Assembly (NCBI RefSeq): GCF_001612665.1
Contig: NZ_BDAX01000021.1
Span: forward strand, 1 to 64,000
Reading direction: 5' to 3'
Origin: Nocardia alba NBRC 108234
GTDB taxonomy: Bacteria > Actinomycetota > Actinomycetes > Mycobacteriales > Mycobacteriaceae
Length of the DNA: 64,000 nt
Positions 34,163-43,303 of the stretch are shown piece after piece. The notes below the pieces were generated by a model, which saw only the letters and a program-made list of their open reading frames with translations, did no database searches and had not been told where the DNA came from. Every line of letters starts with the position of its first letter. Positions within the stretch are counted from its first letter, which is position 1. The position numbers were made by a program, and so were the translations under genes.

Positions 34163-34786
34163 CTACCGTTCCGCCGGCTGGATCAGCACGACACCCTGGC
34201 CGTCGAAGCGCAGTGAGAACGCCTCGCCCGCATCCTGTCCGACCATCGACCGCCACGAGACGTCGGTGACGAAGGACTGGTTGAGATTGCCGCGCGAGGC
34301 GACGAACGCGTCGGGATCCACGATCAGCGGATACTGCGGCGACACCTCGAGGTGGATCAGCGGCCCACCGGCCGACAGCAGCGCCACCTGGCCCTGCCCG
34401 CTGACCGTGGTGGTGAACAGCCCGCTGCCCGCCGACATCCCGCCGACCCCGGCGAACCGCACATCGGTGCGCAGGTTGCCCGCGAAAGCCAGCAGCTGCT
34501 GCGACTCGACCTGGAGCGTGTCGTTGTTCAGGTTCACCACGGTGACGTTCTGGCCGTTCACCGCCAGGAACACGCGCCCGTTGCCGTTGCACTCCATCAG
34601 TGACAGTTTCTCACCGGTGGCGCGGCGTTTGAGGCCGTTGAGCACGCCCTCGCCGCCGCCGAACCCGGCCGATTTGAACTGCACATTGCCCTCGTAGGCC
34701 ACCATCGAGCCGGAGATCGCGCGGATACTCGTCCCCGCGAGGTGCGCCTCGATCACCTTTTTCGACTGTTCGAACAATTGCGCCAT
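34163..34786 (-). CDS. AIM24-family protein, copy 1
   Basis: This 207-residue AIM24/TIGR00266 protein is the first of the three. It shows GSMVAYEGNVQFKSAGFGGG, the SGQGQVALLSAGGPL strands and the late SLRFDGQGVVLIQP. There is no signal or membrane segment. It starts the minus-strand AIM24 operon, divergent from the double-TerD gene; the 174-base gap must hold promoters for both. Confidence 0.85.
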   Translation of the reverse strand: MAQLFEQSKKVIEAHLAGTSIRAISGSMVAYEGNVQFKSAGFGGGEGVLNGLKRRATGEKLSLMECNGNGRVFLAVNGQNVTVVNLNNDTLQVESQQLLAFAGNLRTDVRFAGVGGMSAGSGLFTTTVSGQGQVALLSAGGPLIHLEVSPQYPLIVDPDAFVASRGNLNQSFVTDVSWRSMVGQDAGEAFSLRFDGQGVVLIQPAER

Positions 34787-34960
34787 GACAGGTGTTTGCC
34801 CGTCCCCTCTGCGAAGGCGGTTCCACCGCCCGTTCCGACTGCGACGTCACCCTAACCGATCAGGCGAAAGTACGCCCGCGCCACAGAGCGCGGACGCGTG
34901 CGGCCGGTTTCTCGTAGAGTGGCAAGCACTGCCGTGGAACACCCACCAGAAGGGTCGAAC

Positions 34961-36331
34961 TTGTCTGCAACACTCGCCAAGGGCCAGAACGGCCCGCTGG
35001 CCGTCAGCGACGTGGTGATCTCGCTCCAGGTCACCGCACCGGCCGACCTCTCCGCGCTGCTCGTGACCGAGCAGGGCAAGGTCCGCACCGACGCTGACTT
35101 CGTCTTCTACAACCAGCCGAGTGGACCGGGCGTCGATCTGCGCCCCGGGCCTGCGGGACAGCCTGCCTCGCTTGCTGTTTCGCTGTCGTCGGTGCCCGCC
35201 GACATCGACCAGATCCGCGCGGTGATCACCCTCGACGACGCCACCAGCAATTTCGGGCGCTTCGCCCCGCCCACCGCGCTGGTCTCCGACGCGTCGGGAA
35301 ACCAGCTGTTCAGCTACCAGATCGATGGTCTGAACTCCGAGTCGATCGTGATCGCGCTCGAGCTGTACCGCCGTCAGGGCAGCTGGAAGGTCCGTGCGGT
35401 CGGCCAGGGCTATGCCGGTGGTTTCGCCGCGCTGGTCACCGACCACGGTGTGCAGGTCGATGATTCGCCCGCCCAGGCCGCCCCGCAGCAGGCCGCGTCC
35501 CCGCCGCCCCCGCCGCAGCAGGCCCCGCCCGCGTATCCGGCGCAGTCCGCGCCGAACTATCCGCAGCAGTCCGCGCCCAACTACCCGCAGCAGGCCGCAA
35601 CCGCCTACGCGCCGCCCGGTGGCGGTTATCCGCCGCCGCCCGGCCCGGCCCAGCAGCCGCCCGGCGGTGGCTACCCGCCGCCCCCCGGACAGGGTTACCC
35701 GCAGGGCGCGCCGCAGCAGCCCGCAGGCGAGATCAGTTTGAGCAAGGATCGCCCGGTCAGCCTGCAGAAGGGGCAGCGAGTCACGCTGCGCAAGGAGGGC
35801 GGCGCCGCGCTGACCTTCGTGAAGATGGGCCTCGGCTGGGATCCCGTGCGCACGCGCGGGATGTTCGGCAACCGCACCGTCGACATCGACCTCGACGCCT
35901 CGGTCTGCCTGTTCGCCGACCAGAACCTCGTCGACGTGGCCTACTACGGCCAGCTGTCGTCGAAGGACGGTTCGGTGCGCCACCAGGGCGACAACCTCAC
36001 CGGCGAGGGCGACGGCGACGACGAGATGATCCTCGTCGACCTCACCAGGATCCCGGCGCACATCACCACGCTGCTGTTCATCGTCACCTCGTACAAGGGC
36101 CACTCCTTCGAGCAGGTGCAGAACGCGTTCAGCCGCCTGATCGACGGCACCACCAACGGCGAGCTGGCCCGCTACACCCTCGCGGGCGGCATGCCGTTCA
36201 CCGCGATGGCGATGGCGAAGGTGTACCGCGTCGGCGGCGACTGGAAGATGCAGGCGCTGGGCGAGGGCTTCAACGCCAAGCACCCCGGCGAAGCCGTGCC
36301 GCAGCTGGGCCGATTCCTCGGCGGTAACTGA
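34961..36331 (+). CDS. Double TerD-domain protein with Pro-rich linker
   Basis: This 456-residue protein has two TerD domains: residues 1-165 and 256-456. They are joined by a Pro/Gln/Tyr/Gly-rich linker (166-255) with repeated SAPNYPQQ and GGGYPPPPG units. The first lacks the acidic calcium loop and seems degenerate; the second has DIDLDAS and GEGDGDDE. I chose the TTG at 34961 because AGAAGGG lies 6 bases before it and the domain then begins at its normal residue. The linker suggests a flexible bridge between partners. The TerD-FtsK-like gene follows 19 bases later. Confidence 0.85.
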   Translation: MSATLAKGQNGPLAVSDVVISLQVTAPADLSALLVTEQGKVRTDADFVFYNQPSGPGVDLRPGPAGQPASLAVSLSSVPADIDQIRAVITLDDATSNFGRFAPPTALVSDASGNQLFSYQIDGLNSESIVIALELYRRQGSWKVRAVGQGYAGGFAALVTDHGVQVDDSPAQAAPQQAASPPPPPQQAPPAYPAQSAPNYPQQSAPNYPQQAATAYAPPGGGYPPPPGPAQQPPGGGYPPPPGQGYPQGAPQQPAGEISLSKDRPVSLQKGQRVTLRKEGGAALTFVKMGLGWDPVRTRGMFGNRTVDIDLDASVCLFADQNLVDVAYYGQLSSKDGSVRHQGDNLTGEGDGDDEMILVDLTRIPAHITTLLFIVTSYKGHSFEQVQNAFSRLIDGTTNGELARYTLAGGMPFTAMAMAKVYRVGGDWKMQALGEGFNAKHPGEAVPQLGRFLGGN

Positions 36332-36350
36332 ACCAAGACAGGCAGACACC

Positions 36351-37895
36351 GTGATTCACCTGAAGGCGGGGCAGAACACTGCCCTGACTGCTGATTCCGT
36401 GCGCTTCACCGCGCAGACCACCGGCGCCGTCGAACTCGGGGCGCTGGTGGTCGGCGAGGATCTGCGGGTCCGCGACGCGCCCGACCATGTGTGCGCGTCG
36501 CGGCCCTCGGCCCCCGGCGTGAGCTTCGCGGGGGCGGCGGTGGATCTGACGTTGTCGCAGATCAGGTCCGACGCGCACGCTGTGCTGCTGTTCGTCACTG
36601 GTGGGCACGCGCTCGGCACGGTGACTGCTTCACTGTATGAAAATGGTAGTCCCGCAGCGGAATTCGTCATCGCGCCGACTGCCGGTGAGAGCGCGCTGAT
36701 CTGCCTGGAGGTGTATCGGCGCGGGGGTGGCTGGAAGTTGCGCGCGCTCGGTCAGGGTTACGCGGGCGGCTCGGCTCAGCTGCTCACCGCGCACGGCGTC
36801 ACCCCGCCACCACCCGCGCAGGCCTGGCAGCCTGCTCCGCTCGCGCCGCCGAGCGCTCCCACCGAGACAGTCGCGAGACCCGTTCCCACCTCGGGCATCC
36901 CACTCGAAGTCGACCACGGCCTGCAACGCATGTGGATGATCTTCGAGGACGCCGCCCGCTCGGCCGCCGCGCTCGTCTCGGCGCGCGACTACGCGGCCAA
37001 ACGCCTGGATCAAGAACTCTCCGAAGCGGTTTCCGACCCGGCGACTCGCAACACGCCTGCCGCCGACGCGGCTCGCGCGCAGGCGCAGCGTCGCCACGAC
37101 GAACTCGTGGCCCTCGCCGACGCCGACCACCGCCGCGACAGCAACCAGCTCGGCCTCGAGATCGCCGAGGCCGACGCCGCCATGCCCGCCGCGTTGGCCT
37201 CCTGGCTGGCTCCCGCGTGGACCTCCCGCGCCGTCCGCAGCGACGGCATCCGGCTCGGCGAGCTGTACGCGCTCGACCGTGGCGGCCTGCGCGTGCCGTA
37301 TTGCGTTCCGGTGCCGTTGAATCGACCGCTCTGGGTCGACACCGAATCCACCGCCGCGGCCTCGCGCGTGATCGGCGCCCTGGTTGCCCGCCTCGTCGCC
37401 GCGATCCCCGACAAGTCGATCAAGGTCGACCTGATCGACCTCACCGGCGGCCTACGCACCCTCGCCGCCCCCCTCGCACCCCTGCTGGCAGGCCCGGTCA
37501 TCGCCGACCACGGCGACATCTCCGCCCGCCTCGCCGAACTCGCCAACGCGGCCGAACTCGCCGACATCGCCTACAACAGCGGCCAAGCCGTACCGCCCAC
37601 CGAACACCGCATCCTCGTCGCCGCCGACTTCCCGCACGGCTATCAGGGCACCGACATCGTGCGCCTCGGTCAACTGATGATCCGCGGCGACCTGATCGGC
37701 CTGTCCCTGGTCATCGTCGGCAGCAACGGCCAATTCGGCGACGGCCCAGTGGATCTGCTCGCCCAGTCCTGCCGCCACCTCCCCACCCTGCCCGGCACCC
37801 CCCTGTTCGACCCCTGGACCGGCAACGCCTGGGAACTCGACCTCGACATGCTCCCCGCCGAACCCGAACTCCAGGCCCGCTACCTACGAATGTAG
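36351..37895 (+). CDS. TerD domain fused to FtsK-like domain lacking Walker A
   Basis: The 514-residue protein has an N-terminal TerD-like domain (about 1-150), a Pro-rich linker (151-180), a helical region (185-290) and a C-terminal part (300-514) that resembles the FtsK/HerA-type ATPase seen with some TerD proteins: RVPYCVPVPLNRPLWVD, then KVDLIDLTGG and RILVAADFPHGY, then LSLVIVG. The expected P-loop at about 328-340 reads WVDTESTAAASRV, with no GKS/T, so it probably does not hydrolyse ATP in the usual way. The acidic calcium-site residues in the TerD part are also weak. It is last in the operon. Confidence 0.75.
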   Translation: MIHLKAGQNTALTADSVRFTAQTTGAVELGALVVGEDLRVRDAPDHVCASRPSAPGVSFAGAAVDLTLSQIRSDAHAVLLFVTGGHALGTVTASLYENGSPAAEFVIAPTAGESALICLEVYRRGGGWKLRALGQGYAGGSAQLLTAHGVTPPPPAQAWQPAPLAPPSAPTETVARPVPTSGIPLEVDHGLQRMWMIFEDAARSAAALVSARDYAAKRLDQELSEAVSDPATRNTPAADAARAQAQRRHDELVALADADHRRDSNQLGLEIAEADAAMPAALASWLAPAWTSRAVRSDGIRLGELYALDRGGLRVPYCVPVPLNRPLWVDTESTAAASRVIGALVARLVAAIPDKSIKVDLIDLTGGLRTLAAPLAPLLAGPVIADHGDISARLAELANAAELADIAYNSGQAVPPTEHRILVAADFPHGYQGTDIVRLGQLMIRGDLIGLSLVIVGSNGQFGDGPVDLLAQSCRHLPTLPGTPLFDPWTGNAWELDLDMLPAEPELQARYLRM

Positions 37896-37936
37896 AGCCG
37901 TACTCCCTCGGTATTTCGTCATCGCGCCCGCTGCGA

Positions 37937-39676
37937 TCAGTTCAGCACCGATACCGGTCGTGCGCTGATCGTGGCCTGCCTCGGGCGCAGGAATTCGGGG
38001 AGCCAGGGGAGTAGGGGGTCGAGGGCTCGGTCGAGGACGCCGCCTGCTGGGTCGTCGACGAAGTCGCGGCGGACCACGTCGTGCTGAGGGCGCAGGATCT
38101 CGTAGACGATCAGGGCGCACAGGGCGAGGACCGCCAGGTCGCGCAGGACGACGGTGCCGGTGAACCACTGTTCGGGCAGGCCCTTGTTGTCTTCGCCGAG
38201 GTAGTAGTACATGCGCGGGACCCAGACCAGCGCGTCGATCGTCATCCACGCCAACAGGATTCGCCGGTGTGGGAGCGCGAGTACGGCCAGCGGCACCAGC
38301 CACAGCGAATACTGTGGGCTCCACACTTTGTTCGTCAGCAGGAACGCCGCGACGACGAGGAAGCACAGCTGGGTCAGGCGGGGGCGGCGCGGCGCGGTGA
38401 GCGCCAAATAGGCGATGCCGGCGCAGGCGGTCACGAAGGCCAGCAGTGAGACCGTGTTCAGGATGGTCGGTGGTTCACCGTGGCCGATCGGCCCGTCGAA
38501 GCCGGTCCAGCCGGTGAACGAGGTGATCACGTTGTAGATCGAATCGGGATCGGCGTGACGAGTGGTGTTGAGCCGGAAGAACTCTCGCCAGCCCTGCGGG
38601 TACAGCGCCGCGATCGGCAGGTTCACCGCCGCCCACGTGCCCACCGCGGCGACGACCGTCAGCGTGGCCGAGCCCAGTGGCCGCATCGCGAAAAGGTGTG
38701 TCCGCGCCGGTGTCTCACGCAACCAGGTGCGGGCGGAATCGAGACTGTCGACATCGCGCAACCGCAGCCCGGCGCGCGCGGCGGGCTGGCGTCGCATCGG
38801 ATCGATCCGCAGACACAGCACCACGATCGGCCCCAGCAGCAACAGCGGATACAGCTTCGCCGCCCCGCCGAGCCCGAGCAGAATGCCCGCGAGCACCGGC
38901 TTGCGCCGCGCCCACGCCAGCAAGCCGGTGGCCGCGAAAGCCGTTGCGAGAGCGTCGAAATTCGTGAACATGTGCACGATCACCAACGGCGACACCGCCA
39001 CCAGCGCGGCGTCCCACACCCGTCGCCCCGCTAATCGCGACGAGGCCCACACCGTGATCAGCCACCCGAGGGAAAGGCCGATCGCGACGACGTTGAAGTA
39101 CACCACCACCGACATCGCGCCGGGCAGCGGCAGGTGATCCCACACGTTGCCGATCTGCATCGACGCGTACTGGTACAGGCCCGAAAGCACCGGATACTCC
39201 ATGTATCTGGTCTCGGTGCCGCCATCGGGCGTCGATTCGGTCCAGGACTTCTTGTACGGGAACGCGCCCTCGTTGAGCCGTTCGGCGCCGTAGAGCGGCA
39301 CGGTGTCGGAGTAGCACATGGCCACGTACTGGCGGCCGTTGTTCCAGTCGAGCATGAGCCCGCCGTCGCCGTCGCCGGTCTGCTGGATACAGGCGGCCTT
39401 CGTCGACCAGCCCAGCGCCAGGAAGATCACCGTGAAGGCGAACATCACCCGCAGCGGCGTCCAGAACCGCACCCGCCCGATCAGCGCGTGATCGCCGACC
39501 GGGCCGCCGATCACCGTGGACAGCTGCGCGGTCAGTGAATCGTTGCGGCTCGGCCGGTCCCGGGCATCGATCGAGCGCAGGTCGGGCGCCAGCCGGGCGG
39601 GCGCCACGTACCCCGCCTCGCGGCTCGGCCGGTTACCACTGGACGCCGGCTGGTCCGCGAGTCGCTGATCGGTCAC
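37937..39676 (-). CDS. GT87/DUF2029-type membrane mannosyltransferase (Rv0051-like)
   Basis: This 579-residue integral membrane protein has about 10-12 helices after a cytosolic N-terminus of about 70 residues. Motifs EYPVLSGLYQY, GAAKLYPLLLL and NKVWSPQYSLWLVP match the GT87 polyprenol-phosphomannose-dependent group and its mycobacterial neighbour Rv0051. The start is GTG. It lies 21 bases after ponA on the same strand, as Rv0051 follows ponA1 in M. tuberculosis, so cotranscription is likely. It is paralogous to the gene at 23421-24797. It probably mannosylates a cell-wall lipid; the acceptor is unknown. Confidence 0.85.
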   Translation of the reverse strand: MTDQRLADQPASSGNRPSREAGYVAPARLAPDLRSIDARDRPSRNDSLTAQLSTVIGGPVGDHALIGRVRFWTPLRVMFAFTVIFLALGWSTKAACIQQTGDGDGGLMLDWNNGRQYVAMCYSDTVPLYGAERLNEGAFPYKKSWTESTPDGGTETRYMEYPVLSGLYQYASMQIGNVWDHLPLPGAMSVVVYFNVVAIGLSLGWLITVWASSRLAGRRVWDAALVAVSPLVIVHMFTNFDALATAFAATGLLAWARRKPVLAGILLGLGGAAKLYPLLLLGPIVVLCLRIDPMRRQPAARAGLRLRDVDSLDSARTWLRETPARTHLFAMRPLGSATLTVVAAVGTWAAVNLPIAALYPQGWREFFRLNTTRHADPDSIYNVITSFTGWTGFDGPIGHGEPPTILNTVSLLAFVTACAGIAYLALTAPRRPRLTQLCFLVVAAFLLTNKVWSPQYSLWLVPLAVLALPHRRILLAWMTIDALVWVPRMYYYLGEDNKGLPEQWFTGTVVLRDLAVLALCALIVYEILRPQHDVVRRDFVDDPAGGVLDRALDPLLPWLPEFLRPRQATISARPVSVLN

Positions 39677-39697
39677 GACATCCGAGGCTACCGGTGG

Positions 39698-42604
39698 CTA
39701 CCGGGATCGGGTCGGCGTGGCTCCCGTGCCGCCACTCTCGTTGTCGTCGCCGTTGGCGCCGTTGCCCGGTTTGGGTGCCTCGGGCGTCGCTGTCGGCTGG
39801 CCGGGCAGCGGGCCCGGACCGGTGTCGACGGGGGTCTGCGGCGACTGCGTCACCGCGGGCTGCTGCACCCCCGGCACCGGAATCCGGATGCCGGGCAGGA
39901 TCTCCACCTGCGAGGGCACGATCACCGGCGGCACAATCGCGGCCACGGTGGTCGACGGCGCGGTGTAGGGCGCCGACCACTCCGGCACACCGGCCTGGCC
40001 CTTGATCGGCGCGGGCTTGGGGAACGCCTCGTTCGACGTGCCCGACAGCGCGCCGTCCATCGTCGCCTTCCAGATGTCGGACGGCAGACCGGAACCGTAG
40101 ACGGAGCCGCCGCCGTAGTTCTTGAGCGCGTCGCCCTGCTCGGTACCGACCCACACCGCGGTCGACAGCGACGGGGTGTAACCGACCATCCAGGCGTCGC
40201 GGTTGTTGCCGGTGTCGCCGAGCTGATGGGTACCGGTCTTGGCGGCGGATTCGCGACCGCCGGCCAGGTTGTGGTTGCGCGAGTAGGCCGCGATCGGCTT
40301 CATCGCCGCGGTGACGTTGTCGGCCACGGCCGCGCTGATTCGCTGCTCACCGGCGGGCTCGCCACGATCGAGCAGCACCTCACCCTTGGCGGTCACGACC
40401 TTCTGCACGAAGTGCGGCGCGTGGTAGACGCCGGAGGCCGCGAAGGTGGCGTAGGCCGAGGCCATGTCGAGCGGGCGCGACTGGTACTGGCCGAGCACGA
40501 TGCCGTTGTTGGGGCCGACGCCGCCGGGTTCGGTCAGCGTGGCGCCGACGCCGGGCAGTTCCGGCGCGATACCGAGCTTGTGACCCATATCGGCGATCTT
40601 CTGCGGACCGTTCTGCATATCGAGCTGCATGCGGTAGAAGCTGGTGTTCAGCGAGCGCTTGAGTGCTTCGGCGATGGTGCACATACCGCAGCCCTCACCC
40701 TCGACATTGCCGATCTTGATGCCGTTGACGGTGATCGGCGAGCTGTCGTAGAGCTGCGAAAGCGGAACGCCCTGCTCGAGATTCGCGGCCAGGCCGATCG
40801 CCTTGAACGAGGAGCCCGTCGGCAGACCGGCATTGGCGAAGTCGAAGCCCTGACCGTCGCTGCCGCCGTAATAGGCGCGTACCGCACCGGTGCGCGGGTC
40901 GATGGAGACCACCGCCGTGCGCAGGTTCTCCGGCTCGCCCTCCAACTTGCCCTGCGCGGCCTTGATCGCGGCGTCCTGCGCCTTCTGGTCGATCGTGGTG
41001 GTGATCTGCAAGCCCTCGGTGTTCAACTGCTGCTCGCTGATGCCCGCGATCGAGAGCTCCTGGAGCACCTGGTTCTTCACCAGACCCGACGGGCCCTCGT
41101 CGTTGTTCTTGTCGCCGAGCGAGGCCAGCGTCACCACCTGCGGGTACTGCATGCCCTGGCGTTCGGTCGCGGGCAGGTTGTTCTCCGCCACCATGCCGTC
41201 GAGCACATAGCCCCAGCGAGTCTTGGCGCCCTCGGGGTTCTTCTCCGGATCCAGCATCGAGGGCAGCTGGATGGTCGCGGCCAGGACAGCGCCCTCGGCC
41301 ACGGTCAGCTCCTGCACCGGCTTGCCGAAGTAGGACTTGGCGGCGGCGTCGATGCCGTACGCGCCACGACCGAAGTAGATGGTGTTCAGGTAGGCGGCGA
41401 GGATGTCTTCCTTGCTCCACTGCCGCGCCATCTTGGCCGAGATCACGAGCTCGTGCATCTTGCGCGTCATCGACCGTTCGTCACCGACCAGCGCGTTCTT
41501 CACGTACTGCTGGGTGATCGTGGAACCACCACCGGCGCTTTCCTTGCCGAGGATGTTGTCGCGGGCGGCGCGGGCGAAGCCCGAGACCGAGAAGCCGGGG
41601 TTGGTGTAGAAGTCGCGGTCCTCGGCGGCGATCACGGCATTGCGCACATGCGGCGGGATCTGATCGATCGAGACCTCGGTGCGGTTGCCCTGCGGCGGAA
41701 CGACCTTGCTGATCTCGGTGGAGCCATCGCTGGCGAAGATCGTCGCGACCTGGTTGGTCTCGAGATCGCCGGGCTTTGGCACCGACACCGCCGTGTAGGC
41801 GACCAGGAACACCGAGCTCGGCACGACGATGGCCAGTGCGATCAGGACATAGAGCGTCCGGCGCACGATCCGCCACCGGGATTTCCGCACCGAGCCGTCG
41901 CCGCCCGAGCCGTCGCCCCCGCTACCGTCGCGGCGATTGCGTGGACCGGTCGGCGGCGGTGTGCCGCCGGCGACACGACGTTCGCCGGTCGTCGGGCCAC
42001 CGGCCACGGTGGCGCGACGCTCACCTGAGGTGGGACCACCGGGTCGTCGGCCCGCGCCGGCCCGCGCGGCCGCGGCGGCGCCGCCGGGGCGCGCCGAGGC
42101 GGCTATGTCGTCGTTCGCACCACGGACGGTGCGCCCAGGCTGATTCGCGCGCACGGTCGACTCGTCGGGGCCGCCGGGACGCGGCAGCTTCTGGGTGGCG
42201 CCTGCCGCGGGCGGCGCGGCGCGACCCGGCTGCCCCGGCCTACCCTGCGGCGGCCTGCCCTGACCGGGCGCACCCTGCGGCGGTGGTCCGCCCTGCGGTC
42301 CACCCGGACGCTGCGGCGGCTGACCCGGCCGACGCGGCGGCAGCCCACCGGGCGGCGGACCCTGCTGCCGATTCGGCGGCGGACCCTGCGGACCACGTCC
42401 GCCGGGCATCGGCGGACCCTGCGGACGCCCACCCTGCGCGGGACCACCCTGCGGGCGGGGACCGGCGGGCGGCATCGGCCGACGCGGCGGGGGACCGCCG
42501 GGGCGATCACCCGACTGCGGGGGGAGACCCGATTGCGCGCCCGGAGCCGGACGGCCGCCGCGCGGATCATCGCCGTAAGGGGAGGAGTCGTAGGGCGAAC
42601 TCAC
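39698..42604 (-). CDS. Class A penicillin-binding protein (PonA1-like)
   Basis: This is a bifunctional transglycosylase/transpeptidase that makes and crosslinks peptidoglycan. The very long disordered N-terminus (about residues 1-240) is rich in Pro, Gly, Gln and Arg. A membrane helix lies at about 252-273. The GT51 domain has the catalytic Glu in AEDRDFY (about 328) and GGGSTITQQYVKNA; the transpeptidase has TGSSFK, SLN and KTGT. A Pro/Thr-rich tail ends the protein. The GTG at 42604 with GGAGA upstream gives 968 residues; an alternative start is 42646. It matches M. tuberculosis ponA1 by position. Confidence 0.93.
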   Translation of the reverse strand: MSSPYDSSPYGDDPRGGRPAPGAQSGLPPQSGDRPGGPPPRRPMPPAGPRPQGGPAQGGRPQGPPMPGGRGPQGPPPNRQQGPPPGGLPPRRPGQPPQRPGGPQGGPPPQGAPGQGRPPQGRPGQPGRAAPPAAGATQKLPRPGGPDESTVRANQPGRTVRGANDDIAASARPGGAAAAARAGAGRRPGGPTSGERRATVAGGPTTGERRVAGGTPPPTGPRNRRDGSGGDGSGGDGSVRKSRWRIVRRTLYVLIALAIVVPSSVFLVAYTAVSVPKPGDLETNQVATIFASDGSTEISKVVPPQGNRTEVSIDQIPPHVRNAVIAAEDRDFYTNPGFSVSGFARAARDNILGKESAGGGSTITQQYVKNALVGDERSMTRKMHELVISAKMARQWSKEDILAAYLNTIYFGRGAYGIDAAAKSYFGKPVQELTVAEGAVLAATIQLPSMLDPEKNPEGAKTRWGYVLDGMVAENNLPATERQGMQYPQVVTLASLGDKNNDEGPSGLVKNQVLQELSIAGISEQQLNTEGLQITTTIDQKAQDAAIKAAQGKLEGEPENLRTAVVSIDPRTGAVRAYYGGSDGQGFDFANAGLPTGSSFKAIGLAANLEQGVPLSQLYDSSPITVNGIKIGNVEGEGCGMCTIAEALKRSLNTSFYRMQLDMQNGPQKIADMGHKLGIAPELPGVGATLTEPGGVGPNNGIVLGQYQSRPLDMASAYATFAASGVYHAPHFVQKVVTAKGEVLLDRGEPAGEQRISAAVADNVTAAMKPIAAYSRNHNLAGGRESAAKTGTHQLGDTGNNRDAWMVGYTPSLSTAVWVGTEQGDALKNYGGGSVYGSGLPSDIWKATMDGALSGTSNEAFPKPAPIKGQAGVPEWSAPYTAPSTTVAAIVPPVIVPSQVEILPGIRIPVPGVQQPAVTQSPQTPVDTGPGPLPGQPTATPEAPKPGNGANGDDNESGGTGATPTRSR

Positions 42605-42763
42605 TGACCAGATCTCCATAACTTGTAAGGTTCGGGCACACGACATCCGCGCCGGAGTACCGGCGCGGAGAAGGTGCGTTCCGAACAGTGGCGCATCACG
42701 CGGTGGCCACCATCACTTGTTCGGGCCGCCGATCACCGCACAGCCCCGTCGCTCCACACCCCA

Positions 42764-43186
42764 TCATTCGGCAGCAGAGCGCCGGGCTCGCGAACTCGTC
42801 CGTCGCCGGGCGGGGGCGGGTGCGGTGCCGAGCACGTACGACTGCACCAGATGATTCCAGCTGCACGAGCGGCATACCTCGACGACATGCACCGAGAATT
42901 CTTCGTTCGACTCGGCCATTCGCAGCAGTTCCTCGGGTGTCCGCGCCGACCCGGCCGCTTGGCCGAGCCCATCGCCGAACACCCAGGAAACCAACGTCAG
43001 CTGCTCTTTTCGGCAGATCGGGCAGGTCGCCTCACTGCCCCGGCCGTGGAACTTCGCGGCCCGGAGCAGATACGGGTTCGCGTCGCACACCTCGGCGACG
43101 CCGACCCGCCCCGCGTAGACATCGGCGAGCAAGGACCTGCGCCGGAGCGCATAGTCCACCACCTGCCGCTGAATTCGCACGATCAC
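42764..43186 (-). CDS. DUF5318 zinc-ribbon protein (Rv0049-like)
   Basis: This 140-residue cytosolic protein has QRQVVDYALRRRSLL and EVCDANPYLLRAAKFHG near the N-terminus, then CPIC (Cys55, Cys58) and CRSC (Cys105, Cys108), a likely zinc site. A basic tail follows. It matches the DUF5318 family, whose member Rv0049 sits at the same place beside ponA1. The start could be ATG 43186 or GTG 43180. Function is unknown; the fixed place next to ponA1 suggests a cell-wall or growth role. Confidence 0.87.
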   Translation of the reverse strand: MIVRIQRQVVDYALRRRSLLADVYAGRVGVAEVCDANPYLLRAAKFHGRGSEATCPICRKEQLTLVSWVFGDGLGQAAGSARTPEELLRMAESNEEFSVHVVEVCRSCSWNHLVQSYVLGTAPAPARRRTSSRARRSAAE

Positions 43187-43303
43187 CAGAGTAGCGGGGT
43201 TCCCAAACGCGTGCCCACGGCATCGTTGGATCCGATCTGTCGGACTAAACTCCCGCTACCGGGGTTCATCCGGGTGTTTTCGCAGGTGAGGTGACCCACG
43301 GCC

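Noticed and set aside
24858..37895. Labelling the whole cluster as tellurite resistance
   Set aside because: Only the family name suggests tellurite; Ter systems respond to several stresses and no tellurite-specific gene such as tehB is present.
40226..42028. 600-codon plus-strand frame opposite the PonA1-like gene
   Set aside because: The minus strand has complete GT51 and transpeptidase motifs; the plus frame is compositional noise.
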